The translations under genes were made by a program, and so were the position numbers. Below, in pieces: positions 10,197 to 18,635 of a stretch of DNA of 64,000 bases (the first letter of the stretch is position 1; every line of letters begins with the position of its first letter). The stretch comes from Sinorhizobium fredii USDA 257. GTDB lineage: Bacteria > Pseudomonadota > Alphaproteobacteria > Rhizobiales > Rhizobiaceae. The notes under the pieces were generated by a model, which saw only the letters and a list, made by a program, of their open reading frames with translations, was not told where the DNA came from and made no database searches. The stretch spans positions 5,267,001 through 5,331,000 of the forward strand of contig NC_018000.1 in the NCBI RefSeq assembly GCF_000265205.3. Direction: 5' to 3'.

Positions 10197-11624
10197 ATGC
10201 GTTTCAGGAATCTTGCAATCATCACCGCCGTCGCAGCCGCGCTTGCCGGGTGCACCAACGAAACGCTCGATTCGGTCAACCTCTCCTCCGTCAAGAACAA
10301 GACGGAATACCAGCTTTCCAGCAAGATGGTCAGCAAGATGAGAGAGTTGGGGATGCAGAAGACATCCCCGATCCTGTTGCGCATCTTCAAGGAGGAGGGA
10401 ACGCTCGAGGTATGGAAGGCGAATGCGTCGAGCCGCTTCCAGCTTCTGAAGAGCTATAAGATCTGCGCCTGGTCCGGCAAGCTCGGCCCCAAGGTGAAGG
10501 AGGGCGATCGTCAGGCGCCGGAGGGATTCTACCCGCTCTATCCGCACCAGATGAATCCCAACTCGAACTACTATCTGGCGATCAATACCGGTTTTCCCAA
10601 CACTTATGACAAGGCGAACGGCCGCAGCGGCACGCACCTGATGATCCACGGCGCCTGCTCGTCTTCGGGCTGCTATTCGATGACCGACGAGCAGATCATC
10701 GAGATCTTCGCGCTCGCCCGCGATGCGTTCAAGGGCGGCCAGGAAAACGTCCAGCTGCAGGCCTTCCCCTTCCGGATGACAGCGGAGAACATGGCCCGCC
10801 ACCGCGACAATTCGAACATCGAATTCTGGAAGATGCTGAAGGCCGGCTACGACCAGTTCGAAGTGACCAAGCGTCCGCCGCAGGTCAATGTCTGCGAGAG
10901 GAAATACGTCTTCAACCAGCAGAGCGACGGCAGCTTCAATCCGGCCGGCCAGTGCCCCGCCATGTCGACGCCGCCAGCCTTGCAAGTAGCCATGGCCAAT
11001 TTCGACAAGGATTATCAGCGCGACTATCAAAAGGCGCTGAAGAAATACGACGGCATGGTCTGGTATGAACCGAGCGAAGCGGAGCGCAAGGCGATCGTTG
11101 CCGAGCAACGCAAGGGCCGCGAGCTTGCCTATGCGCCGACCGGCACGTCGCTCGACGCCGGCAAGCTGATGAAGGTGAGCGATCTCGAAAAGCGGCTTGC
11201 CGAGCAGAAGGAGGCCCAAGAGGCCAAGCAGGCGGCGCTGATCCAGAAGGAGGCGCTGGAGAAGGCGACCCGCGAAGGCAAGGCCGTGCCCGTCCCGCAG
11301 CAGAGCCCGATCGAACGACCCGTTCAACAGGCGGCGCTGCAGACGGCGCCTGTCCAGAAGTCCTTCTGGAAGCTGTTCTCGAAGAGCGAACCCGAGGCGC
11401 AGGCGACGGCACCCGTCAACGCGGCACCTGCCGAGCAGAGTGCGGCCCAACCGTCGGCTCAGCCGCCCGCCGAGCAGCGACCTGCCGCTGGTCAGCAGCG
11501 GGCAGCCACGCCGGCGGCCGCGCCCAATCCGCAGGTGGCCACCGCCCCTGTGGCCGGCGGAGATGCGGCACCGGCGGAGCAGCCGCCGAGGAAGCGCCCG
11601 TTCTGGAAGATCTGGGGCAATTGA
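10197..11624 (+). CDS. Lipoprotein L,D-transpeptidase (YkuD fold, YafK-like) with long Ala/Pro/Gln tail
   Basis: Envelope enzyme of 475 residues. A lipoprotein signal ends in LAGC (Cys about 19). The catalytic domain carries the YkuD Cys motif HGACSSSGCYSM. The architecture resembles YafK-type murein L,D-transpeptidases. In E. coli that subfamily (DpaA) detaches Braun lipoprotein, and in Rhizobiales LDTs link beta-barrel outer-membrane proteins to peptidoglycan (family knowledge; the precise reaction here is not known). After the domain comes a helical, Lys/Glu/Gln-rich segment (about 330-380), then a low-complexity Ala/Pro/Gln tail holding two similar aromatic motifs, SFWKLFSK and PFWKIWGN, the second at the very end. 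The ATG at 10197 is chosen over the in-frame TTG at 10191. The stop overlaps the tusA-like start. Confidence 0.85.
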   Translation: MRFRNLAIITAVAAALAGCTNETLDSVNLSSVKNKTEYQLSSKMVSKMRELGMQKTSPILLRIFKEEGTLEVWKANASSRFQLLKSYKICAWSGKLGPKVKEGDRQAPEGFYPLYPHQMNPNSNYYLAINTGFPNTYDKANGRSGTHLMIHGACSSSGCYSMTDEQIIEIFALARDAFKGGQENVQLQAFPFRMTAENMARHRDNSNIEFWKMLKAGYDQFEVTKRPPQVNVCERKYVFNQQSDGSFNPAGQCPAMSTPPALQVAMANFDKDYQRDYQKALKKYDGMVWYEPSEAERKAIVAEQRKGRELAYAPTGTSLDAGKLMKVSDLEKRLAEQKEAQEAKQAALIQKEALEKATREGKAVPVPQQSPIERPVQQAALQTAPVQKSFWKLFSKSEPEAQATAPVNAAPAEQSAAQPSAQPPAEQRPAAGQQRAATPAAAPNPQVATAPVAGGDAAPAEQPPRKRPFWKIWGN

Positions 11625-11860
11625 TGCCTGACGAGGCGAGGGTCGTCTACGACTTGAGGGGGCTGAAATGCCCCCTTCCCGTTTTGAAGACGCGCAAACG
11701 CATGGAGAGCCTGGCGCCCGGCGCGCTCATCGAAATCGAAACGACCGATCCCCTGGCAGTGATCGACATTCCGCACTTCTGCAGCGAGGACGGACACCGG
11801 CTGGAGCAGGCTGCGTCCACCGCGGGCGGCCACCGTTTTCTCATTCGCAAGAAGACATAG
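11624..11860 (+). CDS. TusA/SirA-like sulfurtransferase family protein
   Basis: A 78-residue protein with the TusA signature at the start of the fold: DLRGLKCPLPVLKTRK, with Cys and Pro of the CPxP motif intact. TusA-type proteins carry persulfide sulfur, for example to tRNA thiolation or molybdenum cofactor enzymes. Which pathway this one serves cannot be told here, since no partner genes are adjacent. Its ATG shares a base with the stop of the L,D-transpeptidase gene (TGATG), so the two are co-translated, an unexpected pairing of envelope and sulfur functions. Confidence 0.88.
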   Translation: MPDEARVVYDLRGLKCPLPVLKTRKRMESLAPGALIEIETTDPLAVIDIPHFCSEDGHRLEQAASTAGGHRFLIRKKT

Positions 11861-11883
11861 CCACGCGGGCAAGCATCAGTTGA

Positions 11884-12291
11884 AAAGGCAACGCACTCTC
11901 GAACACGATCACCGGCAATGCCGCTGCCAACAGGCTGGATGGCGCAGCCGGCAGCGACATACTGTCCGGGGGCGCAGGCAAGGACCAATTCGTCTTCAGC
12001 ACGGCGCTCGGCGCGAGCAATGTCGATCATATCCGAGACTTCTCGGCGGTCGACGATATGATCGTGCTGTCAAGCAAGATCTTCACGACATTGACGCCCG
12101 GCTCTCTGTCGACGGGTCTTTTCAAGGACATCGCAGCGGCCAAGATCGATGCAAGCGATCGGCTTCTCTATAACGGCGATACCGGCGCTCTCTTTTATGA
12201 TGCCGATGGTTCTGGCGCCGACAAGGCGGTGCAATTCGCCCATCTCGACAACAAGGCGGCGATTACGTCTGCCGACTTCTTTGTCGTGTGA
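11884..12291 (+). pseudogene. 3' remnant of an RTX-type calcium-binding protein gene
   Basis: An open stretch of about 135 codons that begins right after an in-frame TGA (11881-11883) and has no plausible start before the ATG at 12058. Its translation has the layout of the C-terminus of RTX proteins: GNALSNTITGNAAANRL, then a glycine/aspartate nonapeptide-like stretch (GSDILSGGAGKDQFVF), then the usual end domain with DRLLYNGDTGALFYDADG and a hydrophobic FFVV terminus, which in type I secreted proteins acts as secretion signal. The 5' part is absent; upstream lies the tusA-like gene. I read this as the 3' end left after a deletion or rearrangement. Expression from the internal ATG (77 residues) cannot be excluded. 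Confidence 0.65.
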
Positions 12292-12296
12292 GGCCA

Positions 12297-12315
12297 CCCG
12301 CCGCGTTCGAGCGGG
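12297..12315. terminator. Short GC stem-loop between convergent genes
   Basis: CCCGC and GCGGG form a 5-base stem around a 9-base loop, just after the stop of the RTX remnant and just before the end of the convergent CobW-like gene. It could help termination from either side but has no T-run, so it is a weak candidate. Confidence 0.25.
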
Positions 12316-12321
12316 CGCGCG

Positions 12322-13452
12322 TCAAAATTTCAGGCCGGGTACGGCGAGCGGATTGTCGGTAAGCGCCTGCGCATCGGGGCGATCGACGCGCGGCTTGCCA
12401 GTGAAAGCATCGAATAGATCCCGCACGAAAGCCTCTTCCAAGCCCTTGGTGATCAGCACCATCCGCGTCCGGCGGTCGGCCGGGTCGGGCCAGGCGGCAA
12501 GCCGTTCGGGCGCGTGAAAGACGGTCTGTACGCCATGCAGCACCACCGGCCGCTCCGGCTTGTCCGCGACGCAAACGATCGCTTTCATACGCAACAGCTT
12601 CTCGCCATGCGCCGAGCGCAGGAGGTCGATGAACATCTCCAGCGCCATCGGCTCGATCGGTCGGTCGTGAACGATGCTGAACGAGCGGATGTCGGAGCCG
12701 TGGCGATTGACGTCGTGATGGTGGTGATGATGCCCATGATCATGATCATGATCATGGTCGTGATCATGATCCCCGCCGGACTCGTCCTGCAGCCAGCGGC
12801 CGACATCGGCGACCTTGGTCGACGGGTCGTAGAGGCCGCAGTCGAACAGTTCGGCGCGCCCGGCCTCTTCCCTGTCGGCGTCGATGATCGGCGCGCGCGG
12901 GTTGAGGTCCTTCAGAACATCTAACAATGCGTCGCGCTGTTGCTTGCTTGCGAGGCCGGTCTTGCTGATCACCAGCCGATCGGCGACGGCAACCTGCTTC
13001 CGGGCCTCGACGTGATTTGCGATCGTCTGCTCACCATTGACGGCGTCGACGACGCCGACCACGCCGTCCAGGCGAAAATTCTGGGCGATCACCGGATTGC
13101 CGAGGACCGATTGCAGCACCGGCGCCGGATCGGCAAGGCCGGTCGTTTCGATGACGACCCGCTTCAGCGGCTTGATTCGCCCGGTCTGCATTCGGTCCAT
13201 CAGATCGGCCAGCGTGTCGACGAGTTCGCCGCGCACGGTGCAGCACAGGCAGCCGTCGGAAAGTTCGATCACCCCGTCGCTCGACGCCTCGACAAGCAGA
13301 TGGTCGATCGACACATCGCCGAATTCGTTGATGATGACGGCCGTGTCGGCCAGCTGCGGGTCCTTCAGCAAGCGGTTCAGAAGGGTCGTCTTGCCGGCAC
13401 CCAGAAAGCCGGTCAGGATCGATACCGGCACGACCGGCAATGGACCGTTCAT
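12322..13452 (-). CDS. CobW/COG0523 G3E-family GTPase with His-rich metal-binding loop
   Basis: Metal-handling GTPase of 376 residues. Walker A is GFLGAGKTT and the CLCC motif (family CxCC) is near residue 72. The guanine-recognition region reads ISKTGLAS where many G3E GTPases have NKxD. Between the GTPase and the C-terminal CobW_C domain is a striking loop of alternating Asp-His followed by poly-His (about residues 230-250). Such His-rich members (YjiA, ZigA and ZNG1 types) are mostly zinc or nickel chaperones, whereas CobW itself serves cobalt. Zinc is my preferred guess because the cobalamin genes lie 9 kb away on a different transcript. It sits 59 bases after the carboxypeptidase gene on the same strand. 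No Zur box was recognised. Confidence 0.88.
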   Translation of the reverse strand: MNGPLPVVPVSILTGFLGAGKTTLLNRLLKDPQLADTAVIINEFGDVSIDHLLVEASSDGVIELSDGCLCCTVRGELVDTLADLMDRMQTGRIKPLKRVVIETTGLADPAPVLQSVLGNPVIAQNFRLDGVVGVVDAVNGEQTIANHVEARKQVAVADRLVISKTGLASKQQRDALLDVLKDLNPRAPIIDADREEAGRAELFDCGLYDPSTKVADVGRWLQDESGGDHDHDHDHDHDHGHHHHHHDVNRHGSDIRSFSIVHDRPIEPMALEMFIDLLRSAHGEKLLRMKAIVCVADKPERPVVLHGVQTVFHAPERLAAWPDPADRRTRMVLITKGLEEAFVRDLFDAFTGKPRVDRPDAQALTDNPLAVPGLKF

Positions 13453-13511
13453 GGAAAGACTCCGTTTTTGAATTGAGCGGGATGCGGGCGGACCTTACGT
13501 CCTTGTCCTCT

Positions 13512-14609
13512 CTAGAAGCTCGGGCGCGGCACCGGGACCGGGATATTGGCGACATCGCCCTGGCCGGCGACGTCGCTGCCCGCCTTGGCGGTCTTATCCC
13601 CGCTACCCGGAATAAGTCCGGCGAAGGCAAGCTTCAGCGGTCGGTCGATTTCGTGGATATAGGGCGAAAGCAGCTTCTGCCGGCCGGCCTCGTCGCGGCC
13701 TTCGCTGCGAACCTTCGCCGCCTGCTTGGAGCAGATCTCCTTGCTGACGTCGGCAACCATTTCGCGGCTTTCACCATAAGGCGCGATCGCGGTCAGCGAC
13801 GGCTTTTCAGCGGCACTGGTCGTCAGTGCGATCTGCAGAAGCCGGGCCGACTCGTCGGCGCGGGCGCCGAGGCTGTCCTCGCCGAGCACCACGGATACGA
13901 CGCTGCGGCCATCCCGGGTCGCCGACGACACCTGGTTGAAGCCCGACGCGCAAATGAATCCGGTCTTCATGCCGTCGGCACCTTCGAAGCGGCCGATCAG
14001 CATGTTGTAATTGGCATAGTCCTTCTTGCCGGTGGTGAAGCCTTCCAGCGAAAAATAGGACGCGTATTGCGGAAATTCGCGCTTCAGCGTGATCGCCAGA
14101 ACGGCGAGGTCGCGCGCGGTCGTGTACTGGCCCGGGCCTGGCAACCCGTTGGCGTTGATGAAATGCGACGAGGTCATGCCGATCCGCCGCGCTTCCGCAT
14201 TCATCCGATCGATGAACGCCTGTTCCGATCCGCCGACCGTTTCGGCAATCGCCACGGCCACGTCGTTGGCCGACTTGACGAGCATCATCTTCAACGCGCT
14301 GTCGAGCGTCATCGCCTGGCCGGGCTTGTAGAACATCTTGCTCGGCGGCTCGGACGCAGCGTTCTTCGTCATCACGACCGGGCTTTCCAGCGTCAGCTGT
14401 CCGGCCTTGATCGCCTGAAATGTCGTATAGGCCGTCATCAACTTCGTCAGCGACGCCGGATACCATTTCTGGAAGATGTCCTGATGCTCGTAGACTTTGA
14501 GAGTTGCGACATCGACGACGAGCCGCGGATTGGCCGACGCCGGAAGCGCCGCCGCCAATGCCGCACAAACACCGGCAAGGACGCCCATCGCTCCTACCCT
14601 GTTGCGCAT
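13512..14609 (-). CDS. D-alanyl-D-alanine carboxypeptidase (S11 family, PBP5/DacF-like)
   Basis: Periplasmic peptidoglycan-trimming enzyme of 365 residues from ATG 14609. It has a signal peptide (GVLAGVCAALAAALPASA) and the three penicillin-binding motifs: SLTK (53-56), SAN (113-115) and KTG (215-217). A C-terminal extension ends in a Pro/Val-rich tail. The long in-frame region upstream of 14609 is not coding-like. A GTG at 14625-14627, preceded by AAGG, is an alternative start adding six residues. It removes terminal D-Ala from pentapeptides. The gene is divergent from the M20 hydrolase gene, with 149 bases between the two starts. Confidence 0.92.
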   Translation of the reverse strand: MRNRVGAMGVLAGVCAALAAALPASANPRLVVDVATLKVYEHQDIFQKWYPASLTKLMTAYTTFQAIKAGQLTLESPVVMTKNAASEPPSKMFYKPGQAMTLDSALKMMLVKSANDVAVAIAETVGGSEQAFIDRMNAEARRIGMTSSHFINANGLPGPGQYTTARDLAVLAITLKREFPQYASYFSLEGFTTGKKDYANYNMLIGRFEGADGMKTGFICASGFNQVSSATRDGRSVVSVVLGEDSLGARADESARLLQIALTTSAAEKPSLTAIAPYGESREMVADVSKEICSKQAAKVRSEGRDEAGRQKLLSPYIHEIDRPLKLAFAGLIPGSGDKTAKAGSDVAGQGDVANIPVPVPRPSF

Positions 14610-14758
14610 CCTAAGTCGAACTGTCACCACTATCCTTAACCTCGAATTTCCGCAGTTGCCTCGTATCGTCCGGCTATTTAGCCTATATGGCAAGGAGATG
14701 GCAAAGCCATTCACCTGGCCTCGGGGCCATCCACCGAACAGACCCACAGGGAATCATC

Positions 14759-15922
14759 ATGCCGATATTGAACCGTGCCGCCGAACTCCAGAACGAAGTG
14801 ACCGAGTGGCGGCGCCATCTGCACATGAACCCGGAGCTCCTTTTCGCGGTGGAAAATACGGCAGCCTTCGTCGAAAAGAAACTGAAGGAATTCGGCGTTG
14901 ACGAGATCGTGACCGGCCTCGGCCGGACCGGCGTCGTCGGCCTCATCCGCGGCAATTTCGGCTCGGGCCGCACCATCGGCCTCCGGGCCGACATGGACGC
15001 CCTGCCGATCACCGAGACGGGCGGCAAGGCCTGGTCCTCGACCACGCCCGGCAAGATGCACGCCTGCGGCCACGACGGTCACACGGCCATGCTGCTCGGT
15101 GCCGCGAAATATCTCGCCGAGACGCGCAATTTCGCCGGCAGCGTCGCCGTCATCTTCCAGCCGGCCGAGGAAGGCGGCGGCGGCGGCAACGAGATGGTCA
15201 AGGACGGCATGATGGAGCGCTTCGCCATCGAGGAGGTCTACGGCATGCACAACATGCCCGGCATGCCGGTCGGCCATTTCGGCAGCCGCGTCGGCCCTAT
15301 CATGGCCTCCACCGACGAGTTCACCATTACGGTTAAAGGCCGCGGCGGTCACGCGGCACAGCCGCACAAGACCATCGACCCGATCGCCATCGGCGCGCAG
15401 GTCGTCAACGCGCTGCAGACGATTGCCTCGCGCACCGTCGACCCGCTCGCGTCGATCGTCGTCTCCGTCACCAAGTTCAATGCCGGCTTCGCTCACAACG
15501 TCATTCCGGAACAGGCGGTGCTGGCCGGCACGGTGCGTGCGCTGACGCCGCAGGTGCGCGACGTCGGCGAGGCGCGGATCCGCCAGATCGCCGAGAGCAT
15601 TGCCGGCGCTTATGGCGCTACCGTCGACGTCTGGTACGGCCGCAACTATCCCGTGACGGTTAATCATGCGGAAGAGACCGGCCACGCACTTGCCGTCGCC
15701 GCGACGGTTGCCGGCGACGGCAATGTCAACGCCGCGCTCGACCCGATGATGGGCGGCGAGGATTTCTCCTACATGCTGCTTGCCCGGCCCGGCGCTTTCG
15801 TCTTCATCGGCAATGGCGAATCCGCCGGCCTTCATCATCCCGCTTACGACTTCAACGACGAGGTGATCCCGCACGGGATCACCTACTGGGTGAAGCTCGC
15901 GGAAACGCGGCTAGCCGCCTGA
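14759..15922 (+). CDS. M20 family amidohydrolase (hippurate hydrolase/aminoacylase type)
   Basis: Zinc metallo-amidohydrolase of 387 residues resembling HipO/AbgB. Metal-binding and catalytic segments are RADMDALPI, HACGHDGHTAMLLGA, QPAEEGGGGG, a His in YGMHNMPGMPVG and the GGEDFSYM motif near the end. It should cleave N-acyl amino acids; the true substrate is unknown. The start MPILNRAAELQ has AGGGA upstream; an in-frame ATG 24 codons earlier lies in non-coding sequence. An Lrp-type regulator follows 20 bases later and probably controls or accompanies it. Confidence 0.92.
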   Translation: MPILNRAAELQNEVTEWRRHLHMNPELLFAVENTAAFVEKKLKEFGVDEIVTGLGRTGVVGLIRGNFGSGRTIGLRADMDALPITETGGKAWSSTTPGKMHACGHDGHTAMLLGAAKYLAETRNFAGSVAVIFQPAEEGGGGGNEMVKDGMMERFAIEEVYGMHNMPGMPVGHFGSRVGPIMASTDEFTITVKGRGGHAAQPHKTIDPIAIGAQVVNALQTIASRTVDPLASIVVSVTKFNAGFAHNVIPEQAVLAGTVRALTPQVRDVGEARIRQIAESIAGAYGATVDVWYGRNYPVTVNHAEETGHALAVAATVAGDGNVNAALDPMMGGEDFSYMLLARPGAFVFIGNGESAGLHHPAYDFNDEVIPHGITYWVKLAETRLAA

Positions 15923-15942
15923 AAGACCTGAGCGGGGGGCAA

Positions 15943-16407
15943 ATGCATCAGATCGACAAGACCGATCGCAGAATCCTGAACATCCTGCAGGCGGACGGGC
16001 GGATCACCAATCTCGAACTGGCGGACCGGATCGGCCTCTCTCCGACCGCCACGAGCGAGCGGCTGCGGCGGCTCCTGAAGGAAGGGTATGTGTCCGGCTT
16101 TGGGGCACGGCTCGATCCGCACAAGCTCGGCTTCGGGCTGCTGGTCTTCATCGAGGTAATGCTCGACAAGACGACGCCGGAAGTCTTCGATCAGTTCGCC
16201 GCCGCCATCAAACAGGCGCCAGCCGTGCTCGAATGCCACATGGTCGCTGGCGGCTTCGACTACCTCGTCAAGACCCGCTTCGAGGACATGGCTGCCTACC
16301 GCAATTTCCTCGGCCAGGTGCTGTGGACGCTGCCGGGCGTCAAGGAAACCCGCACCTATGCGGTGATGGAGGAAATCAAGAACGATGGGCCGCTGCCGCT
16401 CGTTTGA
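15943..16407 (+). CDS. Lrp/AsnC family transcriptional regulator
   Basis: A 154-residue regulator with an N-terminal winged helix (ITNLELADRIGLSPTATSERLRRLLKEGYV) and a C-terminal RAM domain that senses amino acids. Sequence details (ECHMVAGGFDYLVKTR, LPGVKETRTYAVMEEIK) recall PutR-type Lrp proteins, but no putA is nearby. The likely ligand is an amino acid or the product of the M20 hydrolase encoded just upstream in the same operon. A strong GGGGGG precedes the ATG. Confidence 0.9.
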   Translation: MHQIDKTDRRILNILQADGRITNLELADRIGLSPTATSERLRRLLKEGYVSGFGARLDPHKLGFGLLVFIEVMLDKTTPEVFDQFAAAIKQAPAVLECHMVAGGFDYLVKTRFEDMAAYRNFLGQVLWTLPGVKETRTYAVMEEIKNDGPLPLV

Positions 16408-16425
16408 CAGCAGCGGCCTATCGGG

Positions 16426-17472
16426 TCACGCCTTTATAGACGCCATGTCGATGACGAATCGATAGCGCACGTCGCTCTTCAGCACCCTCTCATAGGCTGC
16501 ATTGATCTCTTGCATCTGGATAATCTCGATCTCCGAGACGATGCCGTGCTCGCCGCAGAAATCCAGCATCTCCTGCGTTTCCTTGATGGAACCGATCATG
16601 GAGCCGGAAATGCTGCGCCGCGCCGGCACCAGCGAAAAGGCATGGACCGGTACGGGGTTCTCCGGAATGCCGACGACCACGAAATCACCGTCGACCTTCA
16701 GGAGATTGAGATAGGCATTCCAGTCGATCTCGGTTCCTACGGTGCAGATGATCAGATCGAAGCTTCCAGCGAGCTTCTCGAAGGTCTGCGGATCGTTGGT
16801 TGCATAGTAATGGTCGGCGCCGAGTCTCAGCCCGTCTTCCTTCTTTGAAAGGCTCTGGCTGAGGACGGTGACGTCTGCGCCCATCGCATGGGCGAGCTTG
16901 ACGCCCATGTGGCCGAGACCGCCCATGCCGACGATCGCCACCTTCTTTCCGGGCCCGGCTTTCCAGTGGCGGAGCGGCGAGTAGAGGGTGATCCCAGCGC
17001 AGAGCAGCGGCGCTGCCGCATCAAGCGGGAGGTTCTCCGGGATCGAAAGGACATAGCCTTCCTTGACGACGATGTGGTCGGAATAGCCGCCCTGGGTGGG
17101 AGTCTTTCCATCGGCCTCGACGCCGTTATAGGTCACGACCAGGCCCGGCATATAGTGTTCGAGATCGACATCACGGGTGGCACAGGTCGTGCAGGAATCG
17201 ACGAAGCAGCCGACGCCGACCCGGTCGCCGAGCTTGAACTTCGTCACCTTCGAGCCGACCGCTCGAACGATGCCGACGATTTCGTGGCCCGGCACCATGG
17301 GGAAGGTCGCGTTTCCCCATTCATCGCGGGCCTGGTGGATATCGGAATGGCAGACGCCGCAATATTGGATGTCGATGACGACGTCGTCGTCACGCGGTTC
17401 GCGACGTTCGAAGGTGAAAGGGGCGAGCGGCTTCGATGCGTCCGTTGCCGCATATCCTCTTGCAATGGCCAT
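16426..17472 (-). CDS. NAD(P)-dependent alcohol dehydrogenase (CAD/YahK-like), altered structural zinc site
   Basis: Zinc-dependent medium-chain alcohol/aldehyde reductase of 348 residues. Catalytic zinc residues are in GVCHSD and PGHEI; the Rossmann motif is GMGGLGHMG. In most relatives the structural zinc lobe holds four cysteines. Here it reads DSCTTC followed by DVDLEHYM, so only two remain and the usual final QYC is HYM. The start MAIARGYAA is chosen because AAGGAAAG lies just upstream. Divergent from an AraC regulator with a likely operator between them. It probably reduces aldehydes for detoxification, with broad specificity. Confidence 0.88.
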   Translation of the reverse strand: MAIARGYAATDASKPLAPFTFERREPRDDDVVIDIQYCGVCHSDIHQARDEWGNATFPMVPGHEIVGIVRAVGSKVTKFKLGDRVGVGCFVDSCTTCATRDVDLEHYMPGLVVTYNGVEADGKTPTQGGYSDHIVVKEGYVLSIPENLPLDAAAPLLCAGITLYSPLRHWKAGPGKKVAIVGMGGLGHMGVKLAHAMGADVTVLSQSLSKKEDGLRLGADHYYATNDPQTFEKLAGSFDLIICTVGTEIDWNAYLNLLKVDGDFVVVGIPENPVPVHAFSLVPARRSISGSMIGSIKETQEMLDFCGEHGIVSEIEIIQMQEINAAYERVLKSDVRYRFVIDMASIKA

Positions 17473-17571
17473 GGGTCTTTCCTTCATGTCTGGGAATAGC
17501 GCGCCTAGGGAGGCATGGACCTCGGGCGGCAAGGCGGACTATGCTGTCCCGACGGCCGTTGCGTTAGTGCG

Positions 17572-17601
17572 ATCCTGCAAAGTTTTTGCACAATCCTGCA
17601 A
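17572..17601. promoter_or_regulatory. Direct repeat ATCCTGCAA x2, candidate AraC-family operator
   Basis: Two exact copies of ATCCTGCAA (17572-17580 and 17593-17601) start 21 bases apart, two helical turns, in the gap between the divergent alcohol dehydrogenase and AraC genes. Tandem direct repeats with this spacing are the usual binding pattern of AraC-type regulators. Sequence seen directly; function inferred. Confidence 0.5.
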
Positions 17602-17691
17602 GAATGAATGAAACGCGGTGGCGGCATCGCGTTTTCGTCCTATCTGTGTCGCACCCCGCAAAGATCTAAAGCACTGGAAAGACCGCCGAAT

Positions 17692-18633
17692 ATGACCGTT
17701 ACGACACCGACGCCGCGCCAGGAGATGATCGAGATCATTGCCCGAATTGCCGGGCACGACGGCGACCATCCGACCATCGTGCCTGGCCTCAGTGTTCACC
17801 GGCATTCGAGCTCCGCCAAGCCGAACTGTGCCGCCTATAAGCCGAGTCTGGCCATCATCGTCCAGGGCGCCAAGCGCGTCGTTCTGGGCGGGGAACTCTT
17901 CGTCTATGGAGCATCGGACTATCTGCTGACCTCGATCGACCTGCCGGTACTGTCGCAAATCTCGCTGGCTTCCAGCGAGGAGCCCTATCTCAGCATGAAT
18001 TTTCAGATCGATACGGCGAAGATTCCGGCGCTTCTCGACAGGATCGGCGACCAGCCGGCGGGGTCGCCCGCCTCGCCGCGCGGCATGACGGTCAACAAGC
18101 TTACGACCGATCTGGAAGATGCGGCGCTGCGCCTGCTGCGGCTTCTCGATAGGCCCGTCGAGATGGCCGTCCTGTTTCCCCTCATCGAACAGGAAATTCT
18201 CTATCGGCTGCTGGTCGGGCCGCATGGGGCGAGGCTGCGGCAGATGACGACGGCCGAGAGCCAGCCACACCAGATCGGCCGCGCCGTCGCCTGGCTGAAG
18301 GAACATTATTCCCGGCCGCTGCGCATCGACGATCTGGCAAGCCGGGTCAGCATGAGCGTCTCCTCGCTGCATCATCATTTCAAGGCGATTACGGCGATGA
18401 GCCCGCTGCAATACCAGAAGCAGCTCCGCCTGCAGGAGGCGCGACGTCTGATGCTGGAGGAGCGCCTCGACGCGGGCGACGCCGGCCACCAGGTCGGCTA
18501 CGACAGTCAGTCGCAGTTCAGCCGCGAATATGCCCGTCACTTCGGCGAACCGCCCGCGCGCGACATTGGCCGCGTTCGCCGCAGCCTCGTCGACCGCCTG
18601 ACCGGCGAGGCGGAGATGCTGAGCGAAGGCTAG
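17692..18633 (+). CDS. AraC family transcriptional regulator (AraC_N type)
   Basis: A 313-residue activator. The N-terminal part matches the AraC_N cupin-like domain (VPGLSVHRHSSS, KPSLAIIVQGAKRVVLGGE), and the C-terminal 100 residues have two helix-turn-helix units (LRIDDLASRVSMSVSSLHHH, AGHQVGYDSQSQFSREYARH). This subfamily commonly sits beside, and activates, alcohol dehydrogenase or aldo-keto reductase genes, exactly as here. The start MTVTTPTP was chosen because the upstream in-frame extension lies in the promoter region. The gene ends 2 bases from the convergent aminotransferase gene. Confidence 0.9.
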   Translation: MTVTTPTPRQEMIEIIARIAGHDGDHPTIVPGLSVHRHSSSAKPNCAAYKPSLAIIVQGAKRVVLGGELFVYGASDYLLTSIDLPVLSQISLASSEEPYLSMNFQIDTAKIPALLDRIGDQPAGSPASPRGMTVNKLTTDLEDAALRLLRLLDRPVEMAVLFPLIEQEILYRLLVGPHGARLRQMTTAESQPHQIGRAVAWLKEHYSRPLRIDDLASRVSMSVSSLHHHFKAITAMSPLQYQKQLRLQEARRLMLEERLDAGDAGHQVGYDSQSQFSREYARHFGEPPARDIGRVRRSLVDRLTGEAEMLSEG

Positions 18634-18635
18634 CC

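Noticed and set aside
12725..12775. Run of catgat repeats as a non-coding microsatellite or protein-binding array
   Set aside because: It is fully inside the CobW-like gene and encodes the Asp-His loop.
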